Origin: Syngnathus acus
Taxonomy: Eukaryota; Chordata; Actinopteri; Syngnathiformes; Syngnathidae
DNA: 64,000 nucleotides
Assembly (NCBI RefSeq): GCF_901709675.1
Contig: NC_051095.1
Coordinates: forward strand, 13,157,456-13,221,455
Direction: 5' to 3'
Position numbers and translations under genes: made by a program
Notes under the pieces: model-generated
Databases searched by the model: none
What the model was told of the DNA's origin: nothing
Seen by the model: only the letters and a program-made list of their open reading frames with translations
Shown: positions 36,847 through 51,800 of the stretch, one piece after another
How positions within the stretch are numbered: the stretch's first letter is position 1
Layout: every line of letters begins with the position of its first letter

Positions 36847-39800
36847 ATGTCGGACTCGGAGGAGGACAGCCAGGACCGACAGCTAAAAATTGTGGTAATC
36901 GGTGACGGCGCTTGTGGGAAGGTGAGCGTCACATCACGCTCACTTCACTACACTTCACAATAATCGGGTCAATTTTGTCCACACGTCACGGGCGTGTTAA
37001 TTATTCCACGTAATCCCATGATTCCGATGTCTGTCGGGCTCCTCGGGGCTCTGCTCCTGACTGCAGTGCCTCCGTGGGTCACCATGGCGACAGACGCCAA
37101 CCGACGCATGAGTTGACAACGCGAATGAGACGTGATGGTTTCCTTCAAATACAATGATATCATTTTTTTGAAGCTATATCGCCCTCCCGTAGAGCACACA
37201 GACTATTCGTTTACAAAATGTTTCAATACAGATGTTTGAATTTTGAGATTTTAACAAAAAAGTACATTAACCCGAATAGCCAGAGTTTTGGAAGATAATG
37301 AATGTTTTCATTCTAAAACGACTACATTTTTTTTTTTTTTTGGGTGGGCGCTGAAAAGGTGTGGTGACAGGATTCAGTTCCCAGCAGATAGGCTACATTA
37401 AGCTCCCCTCCTGTCCGCTCATCACTGACTTACCTGCTTGTGTGTTGGGCTCAGAAATCACCATACCTTGCACCCCCCTTTTGGATTCAAGACTGCTGAC
37501 TGACATCTTGAATGCCACCTCACACCTCCCTCCTCTTATTAATGTCAATTTGCCCGGCAAATTGCAATCGGATCGGTTTATTTTGGATGCCATTCTCCGG
37601 TGGTATTTTGGCCTGCGGTCGGATCGTCCATTCAGAAAAATAGCGAGATGTGGGAAGGCTTGTCCATCTGAACGGGATGTTTTTGAAATTTTCACGACTC
37701 TCCTGTGGAGTCAGAGTCTTAATATGCCGGGCTTAACTTACACACACGTCTATTTTTCCACCTGAGTGCTCAGGGTTTTCTTCAATATTTGCTGTTCCCT
37801 TTAGAAAGAAACCAGCTTTGAATGCAATGTTAAACATGAGGAGTTCAAACATTTATAGTGGAACCTCCATCGTCGCACATGTCTCAAAGCTCATCAAATA
37901 TAGAACAAAATATTTGGGAAAATGTTCCTAAAATACTGCACGTATGAATAATCATAATGCATAGCCCTAAATTCAAGCCGGATCGAAATGATTGGCTCTG
38001 CTCATGTGTAGGGTTGTAACTATCACTTATTTTAATAGATTAATTTGGCAGTTATTTTGGAAGTGAATCGGATGTCTTTATTTGAAAACAGGGACATTGT
38101 TTCAAATAGGTGGTGCATAAAATTACCCAGATGTAAATTCAGATTCAGTTAGGAGTTAGGTCTTTGACATGTCAGAAAATTAGCATAAAACTTGATTGTT
38201 GTTTTCCAAAGTAAAATCAGAAGTTTGCAAATAGTTGCTAATGTGTTATTCACGGACTACAGAAATCTGAGATTAGTTACAATTGAGGAGTTGCATTGCA
38301 TGGTCGTCGCGACTGTGTTGTTTTTCTCTGCTCTCCAAGTTTCTTCTTTCAGTGGAACCTCCCCCCTATTTCCCGGCATTGGGATCACTGGTGACCCTGT
38401 GCTGGAGTGTCAGGATTACGCCAGCGTTCAAATTCACTCTTCCAATTGTACGCTAGGAAAAAAAAACTACAAAGGCCCTCCGTTTAAAGGAGGAAAGCCA
38501 AGCTACTGGGACGCCAAGACAAATGTCCGAGCGGGCCAGCACGAGCATGAGGGATTCATTTTTGCTGTCCAAGCTCGTTATTCCGGTGTTGCGGCTGATT
38601 GTTTGGGCTACCTAAATGAGCCGTAGTCTCCTTGTTGCTGTCATTATTCAGTCACTCTTGAGGGCGCGACAAGCTGAGACTGAAACAATCTGGAGGTCAA
38701 TGAATGTCCAGAAGAATTAAGTTGGCGGCACAGAGAACACACCCACCTCCCAGTGCTGAGGGTGGGGGTTCAAATCCATCCTCCAGAGTTCCCGTGTGGA
38801 GTTCTTTTTCTTTGGGTTCTTCCTACATCCCAAAAACATGTAAAAAAAAAAGTTGGCTGCTTACGTCATCACATTCAAAAATTCAACAGTAATTCTCAAG
38901 TTTGATTGGTACCGTCACTGAGGTATTGAATGATCAATATAATTGTAGTTGTACAACTGCCCTGCGGCCGACTGAGCGCTGCTTCTAATATTTTGATGGT
39001 CATGTAACTAAATGAGCTCGCCCGAGCATTAGAAACAACCCCGATGTTGCAGTTCAATTCCTTGAAAATGTATTTGTTGCAGCACGAGTGCTCAGATGTT
39101 GCATTGACGTTGAGGCAAGCTAATAGACATCCACTGCTTCCTGTTTCCTTCCCGCCACACATCCATCAAAATGAATTCATGTTGGCCGCGTCAAAGCCGC
39201 AGATGGGCTATTTTCTCCCTCTCGCAACGGTGACAGTGATGGAGATTTCCTAATTTGTGGCAATTATTTGGTCTGCAGTCCGGAGACATGACACGCACGC
39301 GCACATATATATATGGGTACCCACACCTGTTTTTGTCATTCTCACTTGACAGTTCCATCCGCACGGCGTTCCCTCAGTTGTTGGCTTTTTTAACGAGTCT
39401 GTGAAAGGGATTTAAAAATAAAGTCAACGTCATACTTTGTTGCACGGTCTCATGGACGCATGGCAGATACGCTGCGGAAAATGACTTGATATGATGAATT
39501 ACATCAGACTAGTGGTTTATAAGGGAAATCGTAAGGGAATGAAACTCGGTTTTCCCAATTTTATGGTCAGGAGTCCTCAGAACCCAAAATTGGTTGTGTG
39601 GAGGATTACATAAAATAGGTAGTTTGAGCCAACATTTTGAATATATCATGGAATAACTCGTTCAATAGTTCATGGAATAGCGAGTTAAAATTTGAATGCA
39701 GAGCTGAATAAAAGTACAACGCCCCCCCATGATTTACGTTAACATTTCCAAATGGAATAATCCAGACATGTTAATGGATGAGTTCATTGATTCTGGGGTG

Positions 39801-42800
39801 GATAATATAATTGGTTGATGCATATACGCAATGATTTTGATACAAATATACAAATGGAAATCCTTCTACTAACTGATCATTCATACATTATTTTATATAG
39901 TAAACATACCGTATGAATTCTTTTGAAACATTTTGGTACTTTTTTGTTTTATTCAATTGCATTATTCAAGTCAGGAGTGTCGATCATTTTTTTTCCCTTT
40001 GAGGGCCACATGCAAAAACATCAACGGATGCAAGGGCCACTTTGACATTAACTTTATTAAATCCACTAAAACCAGTCAACCAAGTGATTATGTATTATAG
40101 TCATATTGGGTTTTTTTGTAGTTATTTTCAACATCTGTTAAAGGTGAGAGGGTAGTTTAGGGGTTTTCATGATTTGGGGTTGGCCCACAGTCCTGTATCC
40201 CACTCAAATAGATCCACCCCTGCCCTGAGTAGATCTCCAGTCCACATCGAACCAAAGTAGTTGTTAATAAGATGATTTTACTTGAGGGTCTCAGTTAATG
40301 AGATCTTTTCACAAATGAGACAGACAGCAGAAGGTGGAGGAAAACAAATGTTGCTTCTAATTTAGTTGTTTAACGGCCTCACAGAATATTGCCATGTACG
40401 ACCCTTCTTCCAATTTTGTTATCGTATTTTTTTGTTTTTAATTGTTTACAGTTCTTACCGTTTGTTTTTTATTGTGAATTTGTACTTTCTTGTGGTTGTG
40501 GTATTGCTTCTTGGGCTTTGGCCAGGACTCCCCTGAAAAAAAGACATCTGCGGATCTCGATGGGATTTTTCTGGTCAAATAAAGGTAAAGTAAAAATGAA
40601 TCAAATAAATGATGGGAACATGATGTTACTTTGGGAGATTCATGGCTTTCCATTGCAACTGACATATAATGGCAGTGCCATTTCCAGTATTTAAAACCAA
40701 AAAAATCACTTTTCATATGTATCAGGAGAATAAAAGAGTTTTAATGTTCTGCACAGCCAATGGGAGTTTCTCCGAGCCAAAAAGAAAAAAACCTAACGTC
40801 TTCCAGTGACATGTTGTTGCTCCCTGCTGACTGCGGCGTCTCCCCTTTTTGCCGCTGTGTTCCAGACTTCACTCGCCACCAGGTTTGCTCAGGAGGCCTT
40901 TGGGAAGCAGTACAAACAAACCATCGGCCTGGATTTCTTTCTGAAGAGAATAAGCCTTCCAGGTGAGACACCAACAACAATCATCTGGGAGTGTTCGCTC
41001 CCTCACTCAGGGACCGAGCTGGCACACGCGTTTTGCGCACGTTCAGTACCGACTATAGTACGTATCATCTTAACAGGCCAACATGTTAAAAACACACACT
41101 TTGTTGCTATGTCATTATCACAAAAAAAAACATAAAAAGGAAAGAATAGAAACTAGAGGTTAAGTCAAGTTTTTTTTTTTGTTTGATCAAATTTCAGGTA
41201 ATTGAGGAGGATTTATTTTATAGTTAAAGTAGTTAACATCCTTTGACATTTGTGCGACATTTTAATGCAAATAACCAGCGTTTTCTTTGACAAAATGTAA
41301 CTTTGTAATGTTGTCTGCGTGATGACGAGCGAAAATGCATTTGATGCTTTTATGGTTGCATTGCTCTTCTTCAAAATTCAAACAGCAGAACATTGTGAGC
41401 TCCGGTCAGCCCTGGTTCATTTTCACAAGACAACAGACCGAAGCGTTTTTATTCTTAACCCTCGAGGTGTTTTGACCAAATCGTGTCACCGACGTGGTAT
41501 TAAGACACCTTAAAAGCGTTTTAATTTGTGGATGAATTGCACAGTGTCTCCTTTAGCAAATCAAGAGGAAGGCCAGCATCTTGGAACAGATTGTGTTTGA
41601 CCTTAGAGGTCCCACTGTATTTTATATTTATATTTCCCATCATTTTTTGGACCTCTCTATATTTTCGTGTCCCAGCGTTTCTCGCCAGAGGTTCGGGTTA
41701 ATTCTTCCCATCAACCGATCCCAGCTGAATGTGTCTTTTCTGGTGGCGCCTCATTGTAGCGCGTCTGCCACTTCTCAGACTTATTCGCTGTGAAGGCTCT
41801 TCCCTCCAGAGCAAACAGTCCACAAGGCCGGTGGACGGCTCACGTCCCGGCCGGGCCAGCCTGGGCTCATAATCCTGTGGGCACGGCGCAGAGTAAATAC
41901 ATGAACAGGTTTATGTTCCTGTCGTGGATCCCCAGGTTCAACCGATCTTTGTCCTGTGCCATATAAAACATTCGCGTTCTGATTTGTTTATGCCCGGCTT
42001 GTGGAATACTGCGCTCTATGGGCTCATTAGATCTTTAAAATAAAACATTTATTTGCCCTGTTCTATATTTAGACATTTAGACATGACTTGCCACCATGTG
42101 AAATAGAGATATATTTTTTTGTCAGCGTCTAAAATGTCAGTTTTTACTCTCTGCCAAGGCCCGAACGGCACTAGTCTGCAAAGTTTCTGTATTCTTTCAT
42201 TACTAATAAAACAACATTAAGTAAAGTTGTGTGCGCAAAGTAGAGGTTATGCTGATTTGCGAGTTGGACGAAGGATTGTGTTTTGATTGTGTGTCTGTTT
42301 CGGCTTATGAGACGCGGGAGAACTGAACCCCCAAAAATGTTGCGGTAGAGCCCGAACGAAAAGAGCCGACCGTAAGCACCGTCCCGGCTCAGCTGGACTT
42401 AATATGAACTTCGACTTAATCCCACGGCAACCCCCGTTGTACGCTTCTTACTGAACCTTTGAGTGCTAAACTGCACACCTTCATGTCAACACCGTGCACA
42501 TTTATCTGTATCACTGGAGCGGCAACAACACTGGCTCAACACTTGAGTTGTTAAAGGGCCCATTTTCTGGGGAATTGGGTGTTGATGAGCTGAGGAAGAG
42601 GAGTATGACTCGTCGATCTGGGTGGTCCCGAACTTCGTTAGGACCATCACCCGGCCTTTAGTTGGAGCGGTCGTCTGGGTCTCCACGGAGCCGTAACCAT
42701 CCTTTGCCGCAGTGTTTGTGTGCGTGTGTGCGGCGGGGGAGTCGAGGGGTTAGCCTTTAAGCCCTCTCACCATGAAGGCCCAGCTTGTCAAATTTAATGT

Positions 42801-45800
42801 ACATTTTCCAAGGCAAGGAGAGGTGAGTCGAGGCCGACTGGCATATAACAGCCTCTCCTGTGAGGGGACTTTAGAACAATACGTTGAACACCAGATGTGA
42901 AGGGTGGGGCAATAAGGTTGGAATTTTAAAAGCCTCTTTTAAATGGGACATACCAATAGATACAGCCATGTGTGCCTTTTAATTTAGAACCAAGCGGATA
43001 TTGCCCTAAAGGTGCGATTAAAGTGGGTCAAGAATGTCATTTTATTTTACGTTAGAAATTACACAAAGTTGAGATTGACTTTTCATTTTCAAGAAATGAA
43101 CAACAAATACCTACACTATAAATCATTGTACTTCTGGGAAAGGTTTGTCATCTTCTTTCTAGAAGATGATGAAGAAGGCTAGTCATGGGAACTTTGGTTT
43201 TCACAACAAAGATTTCCTGCACCAAAAGGCACAATAACCCCTTTGCTACAATGCGATGTGGTACTCTGGATGAGGTAAACCAATTCAAAAAAATAAATAA
43301 AATAATGTAGCCACTAAGCCTCTATAACTGAACCACAAATTAGTGAGTGATCATTGCGTGCAAATGTTTTGTCCACATTTACTGCGCATTTGCATCCTAC
43401 GTTCCATTGCTGAGTCACAATGGTTATTGTGTTTATGCAGGCCCGTATATTGTCATCGTGTAGATTTCCTCATCCGTGTGCATTTTTGCACAACCTTATT
43501 TGAGGTTTATCTGTCAGTCTGCGATGTTTCTTCCCAAGGCATAAGCAGAAAAATGCCAGTGGCGTTGAGTCAGTGTGAACCTTTTGGAACACAAATAAAG
43601 CGAGTGTCCGAGGGCGCTGGATGGGCGGGGATGGCGCGCCCCGCCGCCAAAGAGCAGTTATTCATCGCCCTTCTCAATGTAGCTTTACATTGACACTGTA
43701 TAGTCTAGATGTAGTGACTGTGAACCTCAACATTTCCTCTCCTCGCCTTCAAAATAAGGGGGCAAGTCGCCCAGCCGTGTCACACTGGCCGCGTAACACC
43801 ACTGTAAACTCTTCGCTGTCTGGTCCTCTCATCCGCCTTCTTCTGACCACCCCTTTCATTTTCCAGAGGAAGAAAATATTTATTTGGGTTTGGGTTTTTT
43901 GTGCCTGTCTTTCTCTCTCTCTCTCATTGAGCCTGTCTTTGCCTTTCCACTGACATGAGGACAAGAGTCCTCTTTTCCTCCTATTTTCTGTTCAATTATT
44001 GCCATTTTCCCTAACAGCACATAATTCTCTTCACCTTCCTGACTTGGCAGCAGCAGAATATGACACACATGCTACAATGCAGACAGCTCTTTTAAAGCCA
44101 CGGGATAAAAAATTCTGGGATGTCACCGCAAGAGCTCTTTGGATAAATGACAACCCTCGGTTTATTTTTTTATGTCATTTCTATTAAAAATAATGAACTT
44201 TTAACACTCATCCAAACCCAAGTCCCAGCCAGCAATCTCAGAATCCCTCGGAATTGATCATTCTTTTAACATGTGGGTAACTTTTTAGAGACTCATTGTC
44301 ATTATTGTAGGTTTTTATCAAATACAATATTACGGAGTGCTGTCTTTTCTCATTAAAATACACGTAATTTTTTTGTGAGAAAGACTGGAACTGGTGAGTG
44401 CATCATGAGCGTGTTCACGGCACAAATTAAACTCGTATCTCAACACACCACTGTATATATTTTATGTCATGGTACGTTTTTCTTTTACCCCCTGTAGGCA
44501 ATTTGAACGTGACCCTGCAAGTGTGGGACATTGGAGGCCAAACGTTAGGAGGGAAAATGCTGGATAAATATGTGTACGGAGCTCACGTAAGTCACCATCC
44601 CGTGTTTGTACTCCAACTTATGACAACACTTTTTATACCGTAACTCTAACAAACAATCGCTTCATCTTTCTTACGGTTTAGAATGTGCATCGTCTTTCCC
44701 CAATATGAAGGCCTCAGTCGATTTCGGGAATAGGGGAAGCGCTCATCACTGCGGTGGGACACTAATAGGAAGAACAGGAAGGATTAGTTTTGAGCCGCGT
44801 CAGTGACTCCGCTCGCGCTTATTATTACAGTCTCGTCAGACCTCCTGGCTGGAGCCATATGATAATAAACTCAAGCCATCGGCTGACACATGAACTGATG
44901 GTGAATGCAGCAGGCCGGTAGAAGCTCACAATTTGTGTCAAAGTGATGGGGCCATGGAGGAATTGGCAACATCCGCAAGCGCTGGTCGACTGGTTGCAAT
45001 TCTCAACTAATCTTTCAGGGATTTTGGTTCTGTTGAAGAATAACAGTACGATAGATTTGTTAACGGATATCTTAGCCAAAATGACAGATGTGGCTGACGT
45101 TAGATAGGTACGGTACATGCTTCCTCTCACAATTTTTGACAATGGGCAATGCAGAAAAATGACGCCCATTGCCGTACTCAACCAACCTGTCCCGCTCGGT
45201 TGAAACCAGGCTGCGGTTGACTGCTCTCGTTCCCAAGTTGCTCAGTCTAAAAATGTACCCTGTTATTTGTGGCAGTAACTATGACTGGGTAGTGGGCAGC
45301 AGGGAGGCGGCAGTCAAGTGCTTTCCGTCACCTGCAGAATGTCTCTTATTTGAAGAGGCCTACTTTAAGAGCACATTCAAAAAGATAAATGGCCCTCCAC
45401 ACACCCTACAACAATTGCACATTTGTGTCTCATCACAAGTTGTCATGCTGGTTTAATGCACAAAACTTTCCCCCTATTGTTCCGCCTTGTGCATCCTGTA
45501 ATCAATCACGTTGTGTCTGGAAGGACGGGCGGTAATCGCAAGCGTCGTGAGCTGTCGACACCGACCGCGCAGATTGTGACAGTGCGTGTCTGCTGAACAA
45601 TCCCCTTCAGTCATGCTGCGCACTACAGTAACAGAAGAAAAATTCACCTTGCTGGCCCACATACTGCTTCCATGTGCAGATGTCGAAACCTCCGTTTCAG
45701 TGCTCCCCAAATTATTTGGACCACTTCGAAGAATACTTGGCTGTCGAAGCACCACCGTGTAATGCTCGATATTAAAATACAAAGTGGGCCCAAGTGTTCA

Positions 45801-48800
45801 TCAAAAACACTATTTGTTATCTAATCTCTGTCATTTGATTGTGTTTCAGTTTTTTACTACACATCTAATGAACAATTCAGTGATTCTTATGCATACCAGT
45901 AGAGCAATCCCACTAATGGTCCTCATCATACTACACTGAGAATCTCTCCTCTCTTTCAAACCAAATACAAACTTGTGTGTGATTGTATTCTGTTTTGTTC
46001 CTCTCCAACCTAGGGGGTTCTCCTTGTGTATGACATCACCAATTACCAGAGCTTTGAGAATTTAGAGGATTGGTTCAGTATTGTGAAAAAAGCCAACGAG
46101 GAGTCCGACATCCAGCCTATCGTTGCCCTGGTTGGAAACAAAAGTGAGTAACTTGTCACACATGCAAAATCATACAAACATTTGTTGAGTAACCCACAAG
46201 TGGGCAAAGATGTTCAGTAGTTTACATACACTGGATGATTCCTTCATTTGCTTCACCCTGTCCCACATTTCATGTTACGTGTCTGTGGGGGAGTGAGTCT
46301 TTGATAATAGCAGACATAGTTGAAGTAGCGCTAGATAACTGATCTTACTTGATATGTCTGTCGATAAGAAGGTAGCTTGGGTTCGGAGCAATGGGAGTGT
46401 TGATGTTTGTGAAATCTGGGGAGTCAACACAGATGATTTAAGTCCTGCAGACCCATCAGACTCCAGGAGAGCGCTTATCTGCGTCTCCCCTGTCTCACGC
46501 TCAGATACCTCTCCGACCAACCCTCCTCCCCTGAGCCTTCCCGTTCTCGAATCGTCGATCAGGCAAGGTTGACATTAACCAGACGGCTGAGCTGCTGTCT
46601 CCAGAATAATGGCCAATAATCATGACATCCCACTGGACAGATGTGTTGTCTTGGGTACCGCTGTGTTATTGTGAAGTGTCAGCGTGTACATGACTGTCCA
46701 CCTTGTTGGACGATGATGAACCGATAGCAGAGTAGTGTCTGCACACCAGGAGCTCGTGAATGTTAACTCATGGGGGCCACAGGTCACATTTTAAGTCTCC
46801 TGCACAGAGCACATTCTCGTCTTCTCTTGCAGCTCCAAGAAACGGCTTTAGAGGTGGGCGCCGCTTGTATTTAGACTGTAATTTTTAAGTACGTACATCC
46901 CACCGTCATGGCCCCCTTCTAATGGCTCTCTTGCTTGGAATACCCCCATGTGTGTTTTCTGACCAAAAAAGAAAACTGCAATCCCACACAGATTGCTCCA
47001 CTAGGAGCCATCAATCACCTTGTGAATCCCCAGCACTTCCCTGGCTTCATTTTTAAGACGACGTGAAAGCTTAGTCAAGTCTTCGTTTTGAAAGCTTCTC
47101 ACATGTAGCGCACTGTTTCGCCTGTACTCTTTAAGGGGCTTTTACGCGTCACACATTGCTCATATTTGGGGTTTTCCAAGCCGAATTCTTGGTTTGCAAC
47201 AACAATGAACATGTGATTACGTGGCATTCTTTCTGAGTTGAGATGTCTTTCTCAGCAATTCCCATGATGTCGAGCGAGTTGGGCAACATGTTTGCGACAA
47301 ACCGAAATAGATGAGCAGACATAACAAGGAGCTTGTACAAACATGACATATTTGTGTCTGTGAGGACCTCGCTCGCGGGGATTGGGTGTTTTGACACCCG
47401 GGGACATTTCCACTCAGATAAACTTGAGGCGAATAATCAGCAATGGTGGGAAAAGAAAAAAAAAAGCGGCGTCCTTTTAAGAGATGAAACTCGACAGTTA
47501 GTCGACTTTATGTCGCTCATGACACTGTTTGGGCGGTTTTCAGGCGGTTGTTGCCAGCAAGTGAGGTGTATTGAACGGACCGAAGTGCTCGGGGTGTTGC
47601 CGAGTTGGTAAAGTGACAGCGGACATGCTTTAATACATACTCAATTGCATTCCTTTTCCAATCACATTAGAGAAATAATTACAGCAGTGCCTTGAGATAC
47701 AACCTGTTGTTGGAAGATTTTTTTTTCATTTGAGCTACAAGGACTGTAAAAACACCATTGGCCCATCAATAGTTTAGATCAGTGGTTCTTAACCTTGTCC
47801 AAGAGAGCGGATAGATTCCGAGAATTTTTCCACACTAAGTTTAAATTGGTTGATTATTTGTGAAAATGACGGACCACAAGGTTTGTGAAAAAAATAATAA
47901 TTTGATGCGTTTTTCTATGTCAAACTCCTCCAAGTTTGCCAATTTGACCTTACAGACATTAAGTGCCTTCCTCAAACCACTCGCACAAAATTGGAATGCA
48001 CAGAAATAAGTCTGAGTTGAAAATATATTTGAAATGAAGGCCATTCATTATTAAATGGCCCTTAATTTTATCTCGAGATTTCATCTACATTGTAGACGAC
48101 AAATATTTTTGTGAGGCTGGATGGCTATTTTAATTGGAATACAGTCCTCAAAGGGTAATTTGTAGTAATCAAGCTTAGGGAGCAGATGGGTTTCTCTTTG
48201 AAGGTAGCCTTCCTGTTCTTACCTTGCCCCGAGTGCCCTCTTGTGCCATTTCAGTCCTGGGGAACAACCTTCTTTTTCTTCTACATCGAAGCATGGCCGG
48301 CCGGCTGTGTGCTTTTCGATGCACCGGCATGCGTCATGCTCCTGCCCCTTACATTTTGCCCATATCCTTGTATTGAAGAACAAGCACCACTTGTAACAAT
48401 TCAGCGAGGAAGCCGGTGTAGTATTTTGATGAGGTTTTCCGTACATGTACTCTGCACAAAATCCAAACAAGCCTTTAGATAAAGCAGCTGGTTACATGAG
48501 GGCTGAAGGAAATCTAATTTATTTTCTAAATTGAACTATAATTGTATGTTACGTGCGTAGTCCGGACGTGCTTCACACATTTAGTTTTATCTGTCATACA
48601 ACTGACAAAATTCTGAGTCTGTTTGGCCACTTCACTTGAGTACAAAACCAAGACTTTTGAAAATCAGATGATGGGTTCCTGGAGAAACAGATTTTCTGTC
48701 AATTCGCCGATAGAAAAGTGGTTGAAAAAAACCCACATTCAAATGAGAATAAAATGTTAATGCTATTATTTCCTAATGTAGCTCGGGGGGAATCTTTACT

Positions 48801-51800
48801 CAGATTGGCTAAGTTCACAGTAAAAATATCCACCAATAACATCGTACGTTCAAAATTACTGTGATGTTTCAAACTGTTTCCTTAAAAAGTCAACCTAAAT
48901 AGTGCGAAAGGAACATTAAGGACCAGCTCAGTGGCCTAGTGGTAGAGTGTCCTCCCTGAGACTGGAAGGTTGTGGGTTCAAACCCCGGCCGGGTCATACC
49001 AAAGACTATAAAAATGGGACCCATTGCCTCCCTGCTTGGCACTCAGCATTAAGGGTTGGAATTGGGGGGTTAGATCACCAACTGATTCCCGAGCGCGGCA
49101 CCGCTGCTGCTCACTGCTCCCCTCTCCCCCAGGGGATGGATTAAAATCACACGGGGATGGGTTAAATGCAGAGGACAAATTTCACCACACCCAGGTGTGT
49201 GTGTGACGATCATTGGGACTTTAATCTTAATCTTAATCTTTAATTAACCATGAGAAGAGCAGTATGAGAAAAAAAATAGGTCATGCACTTCAATAAACAA
49301 ATGTTTTGGGGGGACTGTATGGAGTATTTTAGAGAGATTTGAAGTTCTCAATCCATGTTTTTCTATTTTTAGAAAATTACAGATAATGGCCACTTGTCAA
49401 TGTCGATTATTTTAGAGCATGGCTCAAAACTAACGTTGGGAGGACTAGTATATTTATTATGTTGATTTTATAGGGCACCGTGCCCATAAGTACTCAATGT
49501 ACTATTTTTAATAATTTGCCATAACGTTTTGCAATTTTTTTGCTGACCCCTCAATCGGCCTGAACTAATTCGTCTCAGTAATTGGGGCCAGTTTAAGTAG
49601 ATTCCATTCCATTCCATTGATTGCATTGCATTGCATTGCATTGCATTGCATTGCATTGCATTCAATTCCATTGCAGATCTTACTGTCTGCATTTCTAAAA
49701 CATGTCACATGCTATCATTAATGTGACCCAATATAAATGTCCTCTCTGCTTATGTTAGTACTTCTATAGACATGCAGTCTGCATCATTTATCAAACCGAT
49801 TTGTTTTTATTAAGTAGGGATTGCAGGACCCTGCTCGCTCCCTAACCATCACCCTTCCCATCGCCGGTGCTCTCTCTCCCCCAGGAGCTCCAGGGACATC
49901 CATCACGGGCTTGCACAGCCCTTATTTGGGGCGACTTAAATGGGTTCAGTTCTCTTAACCCCTCCTCATCACTCATGGGGTTTCTCCACGGCCGACCCGC
50001 TCAGGTCCACCATGGGAAACTCCTTATGTCTCAGTCAAGTCGTACCTGCCCTTGTTTCTTTTGCCCTGCTTTGTTCGCAATGTTCCTATCTTGCACCATC
50101 ACATTCCTCCACAGATGCTATTTCAATGACACACTTAGACTTACCTCACTTTCTTCCGTGTGGACTTTTGCCGTTGCCAACCTTCCTCACAGTAATGTCT
50201 TTTCATTGGCTCCTTGTCGTTGTTGTGTCAAACAACACGCGCGTGTTTGCCTTGTGCACGCCGCGGCGGATCGCTCCGCATGTCTTTACCCATCACACCT
50301 CTCTCCAGCCAGCCATGTGAGATTCAAAGAGTCAAAACACGGACCTTCACACGAAACGTGTTCTCACCACCAACATTGTCAGGCTTGATATGTTTGTACA
50401 TTTTGCGATGCTTCGGGTGAAGTTGAAGCCAATGCCGTGAACCCTTCCACGCCCCCACCCGTCACCTTCATGCCCCTGTAAAGCTGCTACAGTTCCTGTC
50501 TGTTCAGAGTTGGCCTGCACATTTCTCAATAGAGAGATGCTCAGAAGTCCAGGGGTGCAGAGGAGCTCAATGCGCTTCTGTTTTTGGTTTAGCTGAAAAA
50601 TGTTTTTCCTGGCTCAACCCTCTCCTACTTAGGTCCTCTTACAACAAACTAAAAGGTCCTAATTGCCCCCGGGGGAAAGGTTTAGCCACAATAGACATGT
50701 GGTGGGACAAAAGCCCAGTACTCTTGTGCCCTCACCCCTCCCCAGATTGAAGGGATGAACACGTCAGCAGTGTCTGTGTCGCACGGTAGGTTGTGCAACC
50801 GCAGCTTTGACGCTGTATATACACTATATAGAGCTAGTTAAGGCATGGTTTACGGATGGATAAAATCCTGGAATGTCTGCCGTTTGCGGCAAATCCAGCG
50901 TTTCCTTTTTCTCTTCACTTTTTACTCGCACTAAAAGGGTCAGCACAGACGTATCGTGTTGTCTCGGTGACAGCGCCGACCGTTTTTTTCAAGTGATGGA
51001 AAATGTAGAATCGCGTTACCACTGGACTAAAGTGGGATGAATGAAGAAGTCCAGCTGTCTTACATTGCGACTGATACTTGGCGTAACACTCCCCGCGGCC
51101 AACGCTGGGCTGTGTGACCAGCACTGATTAAGAAATACTTGCCAGGGTTTGTTTAAGCAGATTTGTGGCACACAGAGCGCCGCTGCAAGAACCCTTCGAA
51201 CAACTGTAGTCCAATTGAACTAAGCACTATGATTTAATTGTGACAACTCAATGCTGTGGGCCCCCCCACCCCCACCCACACACCAAGCACACACACAGCA
51301 CTCCTCATCTCTTTTGACTCTGGTGCCTGTTAAAACATGGAAAGTCCTCATTCATTCTAGCCATCCATAAAGCAAATATTGTTGCACATGCAGCTGTTGA
51401 TCAGTCTTCCAATACCGTCTTGTGTGGTCAGTCATGGGCCATTTGAGTTGCACAGCACGGCTTAGCCACCTGACCTGAATGCATCCTGGAACCCTCATCC
51501 TTCTCAGGCTCGACTTTATTTCCTCACTTCTCCACAACATTGATATGGAGGAATTTGTGGACGGGGCTGCGTTGACGCATCTTTTCATCTGTGATTTCCA
51601 AAACCCGCTTTGAACCTTGAAATCACTGGCTCTTTTTACTCAAAAACTCTGCACTTTTACTCTTTTCTGTTCAAACATCACCAGCAGGGAATGAGCGGGT
51701 ATATATACCTGGCAGTTGTTCACGTTCGGCCGTAGTAATTGGGCCATAAGAAGAGCGCCTGAAATTGAGTTCTCCTGCCCTGTAGCATCACACACGCACA

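Noticed and set aside
37361-37765. 134-aa open frame in rab28 intron 1
   Set aside because: No recognised domain, no splice context and no homology that I recall; more likely non-coding or a regulatory block.
38192-38626. 144-aa open frame in rab28 intron 1
   Set aside because: The hydrophobic and mixed sequence has no recognised family and lies wholly inside an intron.
49867-50388. 173-aa open frame in rab28 intron 4
   Set aside because: Overlapping open frames in more than one phase, Cys/Ser/Pro-rich low-quality protein and no start context; treated as chance.
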